Positions 39,640 to 48,865 are shown, counted from the stretch's first letter. The stretch: DNA of 64,000 nt from Acidobacteriota bacterium (GCA_016716435.1 JADJWI010000001.1:186001-250000); one strand, 5' to 3'. A program made the numbers and translations. Notes: generated by a model from the sequence alone, not told the origin.

Positions 39640-40908
39640 ATGAGAGATGAATATAACCCGATTCACGACGACGATGATTTCGACGAAGAGGCGGAGGCCC
39701 GGGAGCGGTATCCGTTTCTTTATGATGATGCCGAGGGCGAGGCGGATGAGCCGGCAATGCACGCGTATGAGGCCGAAACCACAGAGACCACAGAGACCAC
39801 AGAAACTATAGAAACTTCTGAGGGCGATGACCCGGAGGAAACCGAAGAGCCGGACGAATTTGCCGGCCAGCCGGACTATCATTTGCTGCCGCATTTGCCC
39901 GAAGAGGTTCTTCCGCGGATGCGGTATCGTCGTTATGACAGCATTTTCACCGCCAGCCCGGCCTATCTTTATTTCACAAACCCAAAGTTCAACGACCGCC
40001 GGCCGCGGCTGCTCGGCAGGTTTTGGGCCGAGGGCGAGGTCGCCGTTCTATTTTCCGACACCGGCGCCGGCAAGAGCATTTTGGCGACACAGATCGCCCA
40101 ATCGATCGCTTCGGGCGTGGCCATCGGCGGCTTTGAGCTCGACGTTCCGCGGCAGCGTGTCATCTATTTCGACCTCGAGCTGACCCGCGAGCAGTTTGAC
40201 CGCCGCTACTCGAACGACGACCCGCAGGCCCCGGCCAAGTTTCCGTTCCATCGCAATTTTATCCGCAGCCAGCCGCGGGCCTATGAGCAACTGCCCGAGG
40301 ATTTCGGCAGCGAAACCGAGTTCATCACCGATTCGCTGGTCCGGCTCATCCGCTTTACAGAGGCCTCGGTCGTCATCATCGACAACATCACCTGGCTCAA
40401 CAATTCGTCGCAGACCGGCAACGCCGCCCCGCGGATAATGAAGGCGATCGCCCGCCTCCGGCGTGAGTACGGCCTCTCGGTCCTCGTCCTTGCCCATACG
40501 CCAAAGCGTTACGCCGCCTGGCCGTTCACGCTCAACGACCTGCAGGGCTCGAAGATGATCGCCAACTTTGCCGACAGCGTCTTTGCCCTCGGCCGTTCGC
40601 GGCTCGGCCCGGACGTCCGCTACCTGAAGTGCCTCAAGCAGCGAAATAGCTTCGACGAAACCGAGGACCGCGTCGCAACACTCCGTATCAAAAAGGACAC
40701 CTGCTGGCTCGGGATGGAGTTCGAAGGCCTCACGGACGAACGCGACCACATCGGCTGGATGACCTCGCCGAAAGAGCCGGAAAAGATGATGCTGATCGAG
40801 AAGTGCATCGAGTTGAGCAAGCTTGGCCTTTCCCAGCGGGAGGTCTCTCGACGGCTCGGCGTCGCCCTTTCAACTGTGAACAGATACCTGAAGGTTACTG
40901 CCGAATAA
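39640..40908 (+). CDS. RepA-like AAA ATPase with C-terminal helix-turn-helix
   Basis: 422 aa from the ATG at 39640 (purine-rich GGGGGAG upstream; a longer frame to 39505 runs through a minisatellite). The N-terminal ~110 residues are very acidic and contain a TET repeat. An AAA_25/RepA hexameric-helicase-like domain follows: Walker A LFSDTGAGKS, Walker B VVIIDNITWL and the sensor stretch LVLAHTPKR. The C-terminus is a helix-turn-helix (LSQREVSRRLGVALSTVNRYL). Such proteins are found on integrative elements, plasmids and phages, but also as chromosomal orphans. Its role in replication or regulation is not established here. Confidence 0.78.
   Translation: MRDEYNPIHDDDDFDEEAEARERYPFLYDDAEGEADEPAMHAYEAETTETTETTETIETSEGDDPEETEEPDEFAGQPDYHLLPHLPEEVLPRMRYRRYDSIFTASPAYLYFTNPKFNDRRPRLLGRFWAEGEVAVLFSDTGAGKSILATQIAQSIASGVAIGGFELDVPRQRVIYFDLELTREQFDRRYSNDDPQAPAKFPFHRNFIRSQPRAYEQLPEDFGSETEFITDSLVRLIRFTEASVVIIDNITWLNNSSQTGNAAPRIMKAIARLRREYGLSVLVLAHTPKRYAAWPFTLNDLQGSKMIANFADSVFALGRSRLGPDVRYLKCLKQRNSFDETEDRVATLRIKKDTCWLGMEFEGLTDERDHIGWMTSPKEPEKMMLIEKCIELSKLGLSQREVSRRLGVALSTVNRYLKVTAE
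39781..39816 (+). repeat. 9-base coding minisatellite (TET repeat)
   Basis: ACAGAGACC, ACAGAGACC, ACAGAAACT, ATAGAAACT: four 9-base units encoding Thr-Glu-Thr triplets in the acidic N-terminal region. Unit gain or loss would change protein length without a frameshift. Confidence 0.8.
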
Positions 40909-40945
40909 AATGCACCGAAAAATTCCAATGTTCCAAGCGTTCCAG

Positions 40946-40990
40946 TTGTCCCATTTGTCCCATTTGTCCCACTTGTCCCAGTTGTCCCAT
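40946..40990 (+). repeat. 9-base minisatellite between the RepA-like gene and ftcD
   Basis: Five units of TTGTCCCAT (with C, G variants at the last base) are contiguous, and looser TTCCAA units stand before them. It lies 38 bases after the RepA-like stop and 124 bases before the ftcD start, in a 205-base gap with no gene. Confidence 0.85.
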
Positions 40991-41113
40991 TTGTTTTCGC
41001 GAACGCGCGATGCCGAAATAAAAACAGAACATGCGGGCCGGATACCGTTGGGCGAAATTGAATTCGTGGGCAAGCTATGCCACAAATGTATGCTAAGAAT
41101 GGCGGAACATAAT

Positions 41114-42814
41114 ATGACCAGATTGATAGAATGCGTGCCCAATTTCAGCGAGGGCCGCGACATGGCGGTGATCCGTCAGATCACCGGTGAGATAGAGCGG
41201 ATCGACGGCGTAATGCTGCTCGACGTTGACCCCGGTGCGACAACCAACCGCACGGTCGTGACCTTTGTCGGCACGCCTGACGAGGTTGTCGAGGCGGCCT
41301 TTCAGGCGGTCCGGAAAGCACAGGAACTGATCGACATGCGTCGGCACAAGGGCGATCACCCGCGGTTCGGTGCGACCGATGTTTGCCCGCTGGTTCCGGT
41401 CTCCGGCATATCGATGGAAGAGACGGCGGAATACGCAAGGAAGCTCGGCGAACGCATCGGAAAGGAACTCGGCATCCCGGTCTATCTTTACGAGAACGCC
41501 GCCGCGAGCGAGATTCGCCGCAACCTCGCCAATTGCCGCGAGGGCGAATACGAAGGGCTGAAGGACCGCATCACAACGGCAGAATGGCGGCCGGACTTCG
41601 GCCCGGCGGAGTTTAAGGAGAGCGTTGCCCGCTCGGGAGCGACGGCGGTCGGGGCGAGAGATTTTCTGATCGCTGTCAACTTCAACCTGAACACAACCTC
41701 GACCCGCCGGGCGAACGCCATCGCCTTCGACGTCCGCGAAAAAGGCCGCCCGAAACGCGAAGGCCACCCGATAACCGGCAAGCCGATCCTGGACGAACGC
41801 GGCGAGCCGGTGATGATCCCCGGAACGCTCAATGGCACTAAGGCGATCGGCTGGTACATCGAAGAATACGGCATCGCACAGGTCTCGATGAACATCACGA
41901 ACCTTTCCGAGACGCCGCTCCACGTCGCCTTTGACGAGGTGAGCAGCAAGGCCGCCGCACGAGGAATCCGCGTTACCGGGCTCGAGATAGTCGGGCTCGT
42001 GCCGAAAGCGGCGATCATCGAAGCCGGCAAGCATTACCTGACCAAGCAGAGCCGTTCGCACGGCATCGCCGAAAGCGAGATCGTCAAGATCGCCATCCGG
42101 TCGATGGGGCTCGACGACCTCAAACCCTGGAACCCGCAGGAGAAGATCATCGAATACGTGCTCGCGGCGGAGAGCACCGGCAAGCGGCTCGTCGATATGA
42201 CCTGCCGCGCGTTTGCCGAAGAGACGGCGTCCGAATCACCCGCACCCGGCGGCGGCTCGATCTCGGCTTACATGGGAGCACTCGGGGCCGCACTCGCCGC
42301 GATGGTCGCGAATCTCTCCTCGCACAAGGCCGGCTGGGACGAACGCTGGGAAGAGTTTTCAGACTGGGCAGTCAAGGCTCAGGAGATAAAGGAAGACCTC
42401 CTGCGGCTCGTCGATGAGGACACCGAATCGTTCAACCGCGTGATGGCCGCGTTCGGCCTGCCAAAGGGAACCGAAGAAGAAAAAGCGGCTCGCTCCGAGG
42501 CGATACAAGAGGCTACTCGCTACGCGACCGAGGTTCCGTTCCGGACGATGGAGCGGGCGTTCGATTCGTTTGAGGTGATCAGGGCGATGGCCGAGCACGG
42601 CAATCCGAACTCGGTTACGGACGCGGGAGTCGGAGCACTCTGTGCCCGCTCGGCGGTGATCGGGGCGTTTCTCAACGTAAAGATCAATGCAGCGGGTTTG
42701 AAAGACAAGGACTTTGCCGCGGAAATGCTCGCCCGCGGGGCCGAGATCGAACGCAAAGCGATCGAACAGGAAGCCACAATTATGGAGATAGTGAACGGAA
42801 AGATCAGCCAATAA
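41114..42814 (+). CDS. ftcD: Glutamate formimidoyltransferase/formiminotetrahydrofolate cyclodeaminase fusion
   Basis: Bifunctional enzyme of histidine degradation and one-carbon metabolism. It moves the formimino group from formiminoglutamate to tetrahydrofolate and then cyclises it with release of ammonia. Residues 1-~310 are the transferase (LIECVPNFSEGRD at the start, then RHKGDHPRFGATDVCPLVP). A linker precedes the cyclodeaminase from ~residue 365 (ASESPAPGGGSISAYMGALGAALAAMVANL). The 566-aa length matches the animal-type fused FTCD. Its frame is open upstream through the minisatellite; the ATG at 41114 fits the family, and one at 41099 is also possible. Confidence 0.93.
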   Translation: MTRLIECVPNFSEGRDMAVIRQITGEIERIDGVMLLDVDPGATTNRTVVTFVGTPDEVVEAAFQAVRKAQELIDMRRHKGDHPRFGATDVCPLVPVSGISMEETAEYARKLGERIGKELGIPVYLYENAAASEIRRNLANCREGEYEGLKDRITTAEWRPDFGPAEFKESVARSGATAVGARDFLIAVNFNLNTTSTRRANAIAFDVREKGRPKREGHPITGKPILDERGEPVMIPGTLNGTKAIGWYIEEYGIAQVSMNITNLSETPLHVAFDEVSSKAAARGIRVTGLEIVGLVPKAAIIEAGKHYLTKQSRSHGIAESEIVKIAIRSMGLDDLKPWNPQEKIIEYVLAAESTGKRLVDMTCRAFAEETASESPAPGGGSISAYMGALGAALAAMVANLSSHKAGWDERWEEFSDWAVKAQEIKEDLLRLVDEDTESFNRVMAAFGLPKGTEEEKAARSEAIQEATRYATEVPFRTMERAFDSFEVIRAMAEHGNPNSVTDAGVGALCARSAVIGAFLNVKINAAGLKDKDFAAEMLARGAEIERKAIEQEATIMEIVNGKISQ

Positions 42815-42815
42815 G

Positions 42816-44207
42816 ATGACCACAGAACGCGACATCCTGAACCTGGCAAACGCCATCCGAGAGGCCGGCGGCCGGGCGATGCTTGTCGGCGGATGCGTCC
42901 GCGACGAGCTGATGGGCATTGCACCAAAAGATTGGGACCTCGAAGTGTATGGCATCGAGCCGGACAAACTGCGTGAATTGCTCGACGACTTCGGCGACGT
43001 GAAAGTCGTCGGCGAGGCGTTTGCGGTCTATAAGCTTGGCAATGATCTCGACGTTTCCTTGCCGCGGCGTGAACGCAAAACGGGCCGCGGGCATCGGGGC
43101 TTCGTTGTCGACGGCGCCCCCGATATGTCGTTCGAAGATGCCTGCTCACGGCGTGATTTCACCGTCAATGCGATCCTCAAAGATCCACTGACCGGCGAGA
43201 TCGTTGATCCTTTTGACGGGCGTGGCGACATCAATCGCGGCCTTTTGCGGATGGTATCAAAAGACACATTCGGAGAGGACAGCTTGCGTGTGCTTCGGGC
43301 AGCCCAGTTTGCGGCGAGGTTCGATTTTGAGCTCGAAGCCGAGACGGCGGAGATCTGTCGGTCGATCGATGTTACCGATCTGCCCCGCGAACGCATCTGG
43401 GGCGAGCTCGAAAAGCTTCTCCTGCATGCAAGTCGACCCTCGATCGGTTTGAAATGGCTATACGATCTTGGTGTTGTTCGGCAGATCTTCCCCGAGCTCG
43501 ATTCACTCGTCGGCGTTCCGCAAGAACCTGATTGGCACCCTGAAGGCGACGTCGATGTGCACACTATGATGGTCGTTGACGAGGCGAGAATGTTGATCGA
43601 CGATCTGCCGTACGAAAGGAAAGTGACGGTCATGTTAGGAGCCTTATGTCACGACCTCGGCAAGCCTCCAACGACGGTTTTCGTTGACGGTCGTACGCGG
43701 TCACGCGGGCATGATGAAGCGGGCGTTGAACCGACGATCTCCTTTTTGGATCGGCTCGGCGTATTTACGCTCAATGGATATGACGTTCGCGATCAGGTGA
43801 TTCAACTCGTCCGTTATCACCTAAAGCCCGGTGAGTGGTTCAAGGCAAAAGAGCCCGTCGGCGATGGAGCGTTTCGCAGGCTTGCAAGGAAGGTCGAGCC
43901 CGACCTGTTGTACCGAGTCGCAAAGGCCGACAGCCTTGGCCGCTATCCGGATGGTGACCGTAGCAAGATGATCTTCGGCTCCGAAGCACAGGAGTGGTTC
44001 ATCGAACGCGTTCGCTCGCTTGCGGTCGAAAAAAAGGCACCAGACCCGATATTGCTCGGCCGGCACCTGATCGATCTGGGCTTGACGCCGTCGCCCGATT
44101 TCAGTCGCATACTGGATGCAGTCTACGAAATGCAGCTCGACGGGAAGGTCAGCGATCTTTCCGAGGCCGTCGAGCAAGCTAAAGTGCTGATCGATCAACA
44201 GATGTGA
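42816..44207 (+). CDS. cca: CCA tRNA nucleotidyltransferase with HD domain
   Basis: Class II nucleotidyltransferase that adds or repairs the CCA end of tRNA. The N-terminal motif GGCVRDELMGIAPKDWDLEVYG includes the metal DxD (DWD). The family motifs RRDFTVNAI, then DPFDGRGDI and EDSLRVLRAAQFAARF are present. A C-terminal HD phosphohydrolase domain shows HTMMVVDEA and ALCHDLGKP with the expected His-Asp pair. It starts one base after ftcD ends, so the two genes are cotranscribed. The HD domain and 463-aa length resemble the E. coli-type enzyme; a poly(A) polymerase is less likely. Confidence 0.92.
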   Translation: MTTERDILNLANAIREAGGRAMLVGGCVRDELMGIAPKDWDLEVYGIEPDKLRELLDDFGDVKVVGEAFAVYKLGNDLDVSLPRRERKTGRGHRGFVVDGAPDMSFEDACSRRDFTVNAILKDPLTGEIVDPFDGRGDINRGLLRMVSKDTFGEDSLRVLRAAQFAARFDFELEAETAEICRSIDVTDLPRERIWGELEKLLLHASRPSIGLKWLYDLGVVRQIFPELDSLVGVPQEPDWHPEGDVDVHTMMVVDEARMLIDDLPYERKVTVMLGALCHDLGKPPTTVFVDGRTRSRGHDEAGVEPTISFLDRLGVFTLNGYDVRDQVIQLVRYHLKPGEWFKAKEPVGDGAFRRLARKVEPDLLYRVAKADSLGRYPDGDRSKMIFGSEAQEWFIERVRSLAVEKKAPDPILLGRHLIDLGLTPSPDFSRILDAVYEMQLDGKVSDLSEAVEQAKVLIDQQM

Positions 44208-44257
44208 ATGCCGATTGACCTATTGCAATGCCCCGGATGAAGCGTGAAACGCCTGTA

Positions 44258-44292
44258 CAAAAGGCAGCCGCGTTCGACTGCCTTTGTTTCTT
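44258..44292. terminator. Bidirectional terminator between cca and rpoD
   Basis: AAAGGCAG-CCGCGTTCGA-CTGCCTTT forms an 8-bp stem between the convergent cca and rpoD genes. It is followed on the plus side by GTTTCTTT, and on the minus side by TTGTAC after the T-rich stem base. It probably serves both. Confidence 0.8.
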
Positions 44293-44305
44293 TATAATTA
44301 GGTTA

Positions 44306-46039
44306 CTAAGCCTTGCCTTCAAGGAACGCCTTCAAGCGACGTGATCGTGAGGGATGCCTGAGCTTTCTCAACGCCTTAGCCTCGATCTGACGGATGCGTT
44401 CGCGGGTTACGGCGAAGTGCTGGCCGACCTCTTCGAGCGTGTGTTCTGACCCGGTTGAGCCAAGCCCAAAACGCATCTTGATGACCTTCTCCTCGCGTGG
44501 AGTAAGGGTCGCTAGAACTTCATCCGTGATCTCGCGAAGGTTCGAAAATGTGACCGATTCCGCCGGATTGAGGATCGAGCGGTCCTCGATGAAATCGCCG
44601 AGGTGCGAATCCTCTTCCTCGCCGATCGGCGTTTCGAGAGATATCGGCTCTTGTGCGATCTTGAGTACCTTTCGGACCTTCGATACTGGGATGTCCATCC
44701 GCTTTGCGATCTCTTCGCTCGAAGGTTCGCGACCGAGTTCCTGCACAAGCAACCGCGAAGTGCGGATCAGCTTATTGATCGTCTCGATCATGTGCACGGG
44801 GATTCGGATGGTGCGGGCCTGATCGGCAATGGCACGCGTGATCGCTTGCCGGATCCACCATGTCGCGTAGGTCGAGAACTTGTAGCCACGACGCCACTCG
44901 AACTTATCGACCGCCTTCATCAAGCCGATGTTGCCTTCCTGGATCAGGTCTAGAAACTGAAGGCCACGGTTCGTATATTTCTTGGCGATGGAAACAACCA
45001 GACGAAGGTTCGCTTCGACGAGTTCGCGTTTTGCTTGGTTGGTTTCTGCCTCGCCTACAACGATCGTCTGCAGGGAACGCTTGATCTCGAGTGCCGGGAT
45101 GCGATATCGCTCTTCGATCTCGCTGATCGCAGTCCTCTCCTCACGTATGGCTGCATTGATCTTCCGCTTTTCTGCCGGTGTGACCTTGCCGCGAGCGATC
45201 TTACGCTCATGCTTTTTGATAACGGACTCGTGTCCCTTTATCTTTTCTACGACCTGTTTGATCTCGAGGATCAGAAGCTGCGAAGCGTATTCGGTCAGGT
45301 TAATGGCCTTGATCTCTCCTGCCACCTCAAGCCGTAGCGAGGCGGTTTGCCTTCGGAGCCGAAGGAGTTTCTTACCGGGTTTCGGTTTGCCCTTCTGAGC
45401 TTCTTCTTCTTTTGCAAGAGCTACATAAGACTTGATCGTCGCCGCATATGTCTTCTTGATCCGCTCGATGCCTTCGAGCGTCCAGCGAAGATACTCTTCA
45501 GCTTTGTCCTCTTCGACCGAGATCTCAGCTTGTTCGGCAAAGATCACCGATTCGCGGATGCTGTGTACACCGGTTTCGAGTTCGGTCCCGAGTTGAATAA
45601 GCCTTTCGACCGCGATCGGCGAACGCGTGATAGATTTTTGGGTCTTTATTTGTCCGCGTTCGATCCGCTTTGCAATGGCAACCTCGCCCTCACGGGTTAG
45701 CAGCGGAACGATACCCATCTCGCGTAGGTAAAGCCTTACCGGATCGTTGGATTTATCAAGAACACCAGCGGAGAGATCAAGGTCGAGGTCGTCCTCGTCA
45801 TCTGTATCCTCTTCTTCGTCTAGAGCCAGATTCTGTGCTTTTTCAAGCAACTTGGCGTCGCTTTCTGCAACCGAAATATTCGCTCCTTCGAGGCGTTCGA
45901 GAACGTCCTCGAGGTCCTCTGCGGACATCATATTGTCAGGCATTTCGCGATGCAGCTCGTCGAGGCTAAGGAACTTCTTTCGCTTACCGATGGCCACCAG
46001 GCGGTCCATCAGGTCTTCTTTCTCGTTGTAATCGGCCAT
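44306..46039 (-). CDS. rpoD: RNA polymerase primary sigma factor
   Basis: Sigma-70 housekeeping factor. The N-terminal acidic region 1.1 ends in an Asp/Glu-rich run (EEEDTDDEDDLDLDL). Region 1.2 is DPVRLYLREMGIVPLLTREGE, and a non-conserved region follows. Region 2 includes KFSTYATWWIRQAITRAIAD (the -10 recognition helix), and region 3 is present. Region 4 has LTPREEKVIKMRFGLG and the HTH VTRERIRQIEAKALRKLRH. The 577-aa length fits. It follows dnaG on the same strand, 121 bases downstream, reminiscent of the rpsU-dnaG-rpoD operon without rpsU. Confidence 0.97.
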   Translation of the reverse strand: MADYNEKEDLMDRLVAIGKRKKFLSLDELHREMPDNMMSAEDLEDVLERLEGANISVAESDAKLLEKAQNLALDEEEDTDDEDDLDLDLSAGVLDKSNDPVRLYLREMGIVPLLTREGEVAIAKRIERGQIKTQKSITRSPIAVERLIQLGTELETGVHSIRESVIFAEQAEISVEEDKAEEYLRWTLEGIERIKKTYAATIKSYVALAKEEEAQKGKPKPGKKLLRLRRQTASLRLEVAGEIKAINLTEYASQLLILEIKQVVEKIKGHESVIKKHERKIARGKVTPAEKRKINAAIREERTAISEIEERYRIPALEIKRSLQTIVVGEAETNQAKRELVEANLRLVVSIAKKYTNRGLQFLDLIQEGNIGLMKAVDKFEWRRGYKFSTYATWWIRQAITRAIADQARTIRIPVHMIETINKLIRTSRLLVQELGREPSSEEIAKRMDIPVSKVRKVLKIAQEPISLETPIGEEEDSHLGDFIEDRSILNPAESVTFSNLREITDEVLATLTPREEKVIKMRFGLGSTGSEHTLEEVGQHFAVTRERIRQIEAKALRKLRHPSRSRRLKAFLEGKA

Positions 46040-46160
46040 AAGTCAAAACGATTTGGATTAAACGGGGCACCAAACCGTTGTCATCAATTTAAGTCTGCAA
46101 ATCTTTTCCGAACGCTAAAAACTCAGCGGCATTGCCACAAGAACTAAACCATCTATGTTA

Positions 46161-48005
46161 TCAGATTTCCTTGATTTTACTAAGAAGCTCCTGGCGTATA
46201 CGTGCGAGTTCGAGCTGTTCGCCAACGAGTGAGTTTAAGAGTGCTACGTCGGTTGAGTTCTCAGCGGCGATCAGTTCCTGGGCGATCGAGCCTAATCTGT
46301 TGTCGATGGCGAGTTTGCGCAAGGTGCAAATGCAGTTCTCAGCCGAGCGGAGCAGGTCGTCGATGACCTCGCCGGGCTGCCTTTTAGGCTCTACCAACTG
46401 GAGCATTCCCGTGATGTCGTGGAGCATCTCGTCGTCGGCAAAGAGCCCGTGCAGCTCGTCGGGCGTTGGCAGTTTGCCGTTTGCCATGCGGCTTATCAAT
46501 GCCTGAAAGATCGGTCCGGTGACGAGGTCGGAGTGGTCGGTCACCTCAAGGCTCGAAAGAACGATCTCGCAAAGCTCGTGGTCGTGGACGATCATCTCAA
46601 GCAATTGCTGTTCGGCGATGGTGATCCGCGAATGATGCAGCCTTCGGACCTGCTTTCCGATCGAGACCGCGTCGACAGCCGCCGACCGGACCGAACGCCA
46701 GAGGTCGCGTTTGATCGTTTCATCATCGATGCGATAGAAGTTCATCGCCTGATCGAACGACTCACGTTTCTGGATCGGGTTCTTGATCGCACCTATCGCG
46801 GGCATGGCTTCGGCGATCGCGTCGGCTTTGTCTCGCGGGTTCGCGAGCTTTCGGTCGCGAAGCGAGGCATCGAGCGTAAAGGCGAGGAACGTCTTTGCCT
46901 TGCCGCGTGCTTCGTTATAGGCCTCGGGACCGTTCGAACGGATGAAGTCGTCCGGGTCCTGGCCGTCCGGCAGCACAAGAACCTTGATATCGAAATCTTG
47001 CGGGAGTAGCTCCTCGATCGCCCGACGAGCGGCCTTTATGCCCGCCGAATCGCCGTCGTAGTTGATGACGATGCGTTTGGTAAAGCGAGAAAGCAGCTTT
47101 GATTGCTCGGGTGTGAACGCCGTCCCGAGGCTTGCGGCTACGTTCGAGACGCCGAATTGGTAAAGGGCGATCAGGTCGAGATAGCCCTCAACCAAGATGG
47201 CGAATTTCTTTTGCCGAATGGCATCTTTCGACTGGAAGAGCCCGTAAAGATGCTGGCCTTTCACATAAGCCGGCGTCTCCGGCGAATTGAGATACTTCGG
47301 TTCGTCTTTGCCCATTGCCCGGGCACCGAACGCGACGGGGTTGCCGTTGACGTCCAGAACGGGGAACATTATCCGCCCGCGGAAACGGTCGAACACCCTT
47401 TCTTTCTCTTCATTTACGGAGACAAGCCCGCTTTGCTCGATAAGCTTTTCGTCGGCACCTTTCGCTTTTAGATGACCGAGCAATGCATCCCACGAATCGG
47501 GCGAAAAGCCGATGCGAAACTGCCGCTGGACCTCCTCCGAGATGCCGCGTCCTTCCAGATATTCGCGTGCCGCCTTCGCCTTTTTGTCCTTTGATTGTAG
47601 CTCGCCTTCCCAGAATTCGAGAGCGATCCGGTTCAGCTCAATGACCTGTTCCGAGAGCTGTTTCTTCTCTTCCTTTCGCTTTTTGCTCTGCTGATACTGG
47701 CCGTCGTCGATAGGTTCCGGCAGCGGCACGCCGTTCATTTCCGCAACGCGTTGGACGGCCTCGGGGAAGTTCAGGCCCTCCATTTCCATCAGGAAAGTGA
47801 ACGCATTCCCGCCCTTCCCACAGCCGAAGCATTTATAGAAACCCTTCGCCGGATTGACCGAGAACGAAGGCGTCTTCTCCTGATGAAACGGACAGCAAGC
47901 CATCCAGTTCGCCCCCTTCTTCTTAAGCGGAGCATACGGCTCGATCAACCGCACCAGATCAGCACGGTCCTTCAGGTCATCAATGAAATACTGGTCGTAA
48001 AGCAA
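46161..48005 (-). CDS. dnaG: DNA primase
   Basis: Makes RNA primers for replication. The N-terminal zinc finger is CCPFHQEKTPSFSVNPAKG with a later FKCFGC-type YKCFGCGKGG. The RNA polymerase domain contains the TOPRIM core with VEGYLDLIAL (Glu) and NYDGDSAG (DxD), and a C-terminal helicase-binding region is present. No in-frame ATG precedes the zinc finger. The reading frame is open to a TTG at 48035, but the second TTG (48005) puts YDQYFIDDL at the start, as in typical DnaG, and a TGGTATAAT -10 sequence lies in between. So I use 48005 (614 aa). Confidence 0.93.
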   Translation of the reverse strand: MLYDQYFIDDLKDRADLVRLIEPYAPLKKKGANWMACCPFHQEKTPSFSVNPAKGFYKCFGCGKGGNAFTFLMEMEGLNFPEAVQRVAEMNGVPLPEPIDDGQYQQSKKRKEEKKQLSEQVIELNRIALEFWEGELQSKDKKAKAAREYLEGRGISEEVQRQFRIGFSPDSWDALLGHLKAKGADEKLIEQSGLVSVNEEKERVFDRFRGRIMFPVLDVNGNPVAFGARAMGKDEPKYLNSPETPAYVKGQHLYGLFQSKDAIRQKKFAILVEGYLDLIALYQFGVSNVAASLGTAFTPEQSKLLSRFTKRIVINYDGDSAGIKAARRAIEELLPQDFDIKVLVLPDGQDPDDFIRSNGPEAYNEARGKAKTFLAFTLDASLRDRKLANPRDKADAIAEAMPAIGAIKNPIQKRESFDQAMNFYRIDDETIKRDLWRSVRSAAVDAVSIGKQVRRLHHSRITIAEQQLLEMIVHDHELCEIVLSSLEVTDHSDLVTGPIFQALISRMANGKLPTPDELHGLFADDEMLHDITGMLQLVEPKRQPGEVIDDLLRSAENCICTLRKLAIDNRLGSIAQELIAAENSTDVALLNSLVGEQLELARIRQELLSKIKEI

Positions 48006-48011
48006 GCCAGA

Positions 48012-48020
48012 ATTATACCA
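48012..48020 (-). promoter_or_regulatory. Extended -10 promoter element of dnaG
   Basis: Minus-strand TGGTATAAT is a perfect extended -10 (TGNTATAAT). A start of transcription 6-7 bases downstream would fall at about 48005, directly at the proposed TTG start codon, which would make the transcript leaderless or nearly so. No -35 is required with an extended -10. Confidence 0.45.
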
Positions 48021-48182
48021 TTCAACTCTAATCAAACAGGAAAAGGTGTCTGAAGGTGTTTGAATGTTTCGGTGTTTAGGCTCCTGCGGCCTGCTGCTCG
48101 ATCTGCGTAGTGCAGAACGCGAAAGCCTTGCGTTGGTGGCTCATTTGTGGGCGGCTTAGCCGGGTACATTTATTGTAGCGTC

Positions 48183-48427
48183 CGGAAAAGTAAACTTTTC
48201 CGCAAATAGAATGGCAGAGCCGCGAGACGGTCGCCGAAGGTGACGAAGATAATAGCCCGGGGTGAAACCCCGGGGATGTGTTGTTTATCGGAGTCGCTCC
48301 CTGAAGGGGAGCAAAATCTCCGGTTGTTTGTTCGACCCCTTCAGGGTCGGCGGTCGGTTGCGTTGCGTTCCCAGGGTTGCGGGCTTCGCTCTTACCCTGG
48401 GCTATTACATTCGTCCCTTTCAGGGAC
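48183..48427. repeat. Hairpin-rich dispersed element with long inverted arms
   Basis: In the 500-base gap between dnaG and the next gene I count six hairpins: CGGAAAAG-TAAA-CTTTTCCG, CCCGGGGT-GAA-ACCCCGGG, GCTCCC-TGAAG-GGGAGC, GACCC-CTTCA-GGGTC, CCCAGGGT...ACCCTGGG and GTCCC-TTTCA-GGGAC. The arms at 48240-48264 and 48392-48416 are inverted copies (about 20 of 24). Nothing codes here. Confidence 0.7.
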
Positions 48428-48517
48428 GCTGAGCCCAACGCTGTCTTCGCACCAATGTTTCGTCGGTTTGGGTTAGTATATTAGCGAACGCTGATCCGGA
48501 TCACCGGAGGCCAATTT

Positions 48518-48865
48518 ATGCGTCCAAGTTGGAAAAGGAGAACATTTGGCTTGATCTACGGCTTCATCGCCGTGCGGATGATCATCGACCTCGTTTTGGC
48601 CGCGATCATCAGCACTCAAACGGGGAGCTGGATCACCGGCGGTGGGATGTGGCTGATGTGTTGGGCTTTTTATTTGCTGCTATTCCTCGGCTTACGCAGC
48701 GGCACATTTCATGGAACATACGGCCGCAAGGTTTACTATTGGCGTGAACCGACGGCGTGGTGGGTCGTTTTTGGCTTCATAGTTTTGTTCCACCTTGCCG
48801 TGACCGTTTTGTTTGCGTGGAACGTTATCGACTGGCCTGCACTTTCCGAGTACATCGAACGATGA
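48518..48865 (+). CDS. Small membrane protein, function unknown
   Basis: 115 residues with three hydrophobic segments: residues ~9-33 (FGLIYGFIAVRMIIDLVLAAII), 40-62 (MWLMCWAFYLLLFLGL) and 83-104 (WWVVFGFIVLFHLAVTVLF). It is expected in the inner membrane. The loops contain GTFHGTYGRKVYYWREPTAW. I recognise no family. A second hypothetical gene starts 24 bases downstream, so they may form a pair. Confidence 0.65.
   Translation: MRPSWKRRTFGLIYGFIAVRMIIDLVLAAIISTQTGSWITGGGMWLMCWAFYLLLFLGLRSGTFHGTYGRKVYYWREPTAWWVVFGFIVLFHLAVTVLFAWNVIDWPALSEYIER

Noticed and set aside
39640..41114. Calling the RepA-like gene and minisatellites a plasmid or phage origin
   Set aside because: No partition, integrase or structural genes are nearby, and the tracts differ in sequence, unlike iterons.
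44440..44470. GTTCTGACCCGG in rpoD as another copy of the TAAGTCAGAACC family
   Set aside because: It encodes the normal GSEHTLEEV region 4 sequence and has no hairpin, so the match to the head is coincidental.
29826..48427. CRISPR array as an explanation for the repeats
   Set aside because: Repeats are either tandem without spacers (63 bp, 9 bp) or dispersed palindromes; no cas genes are present.
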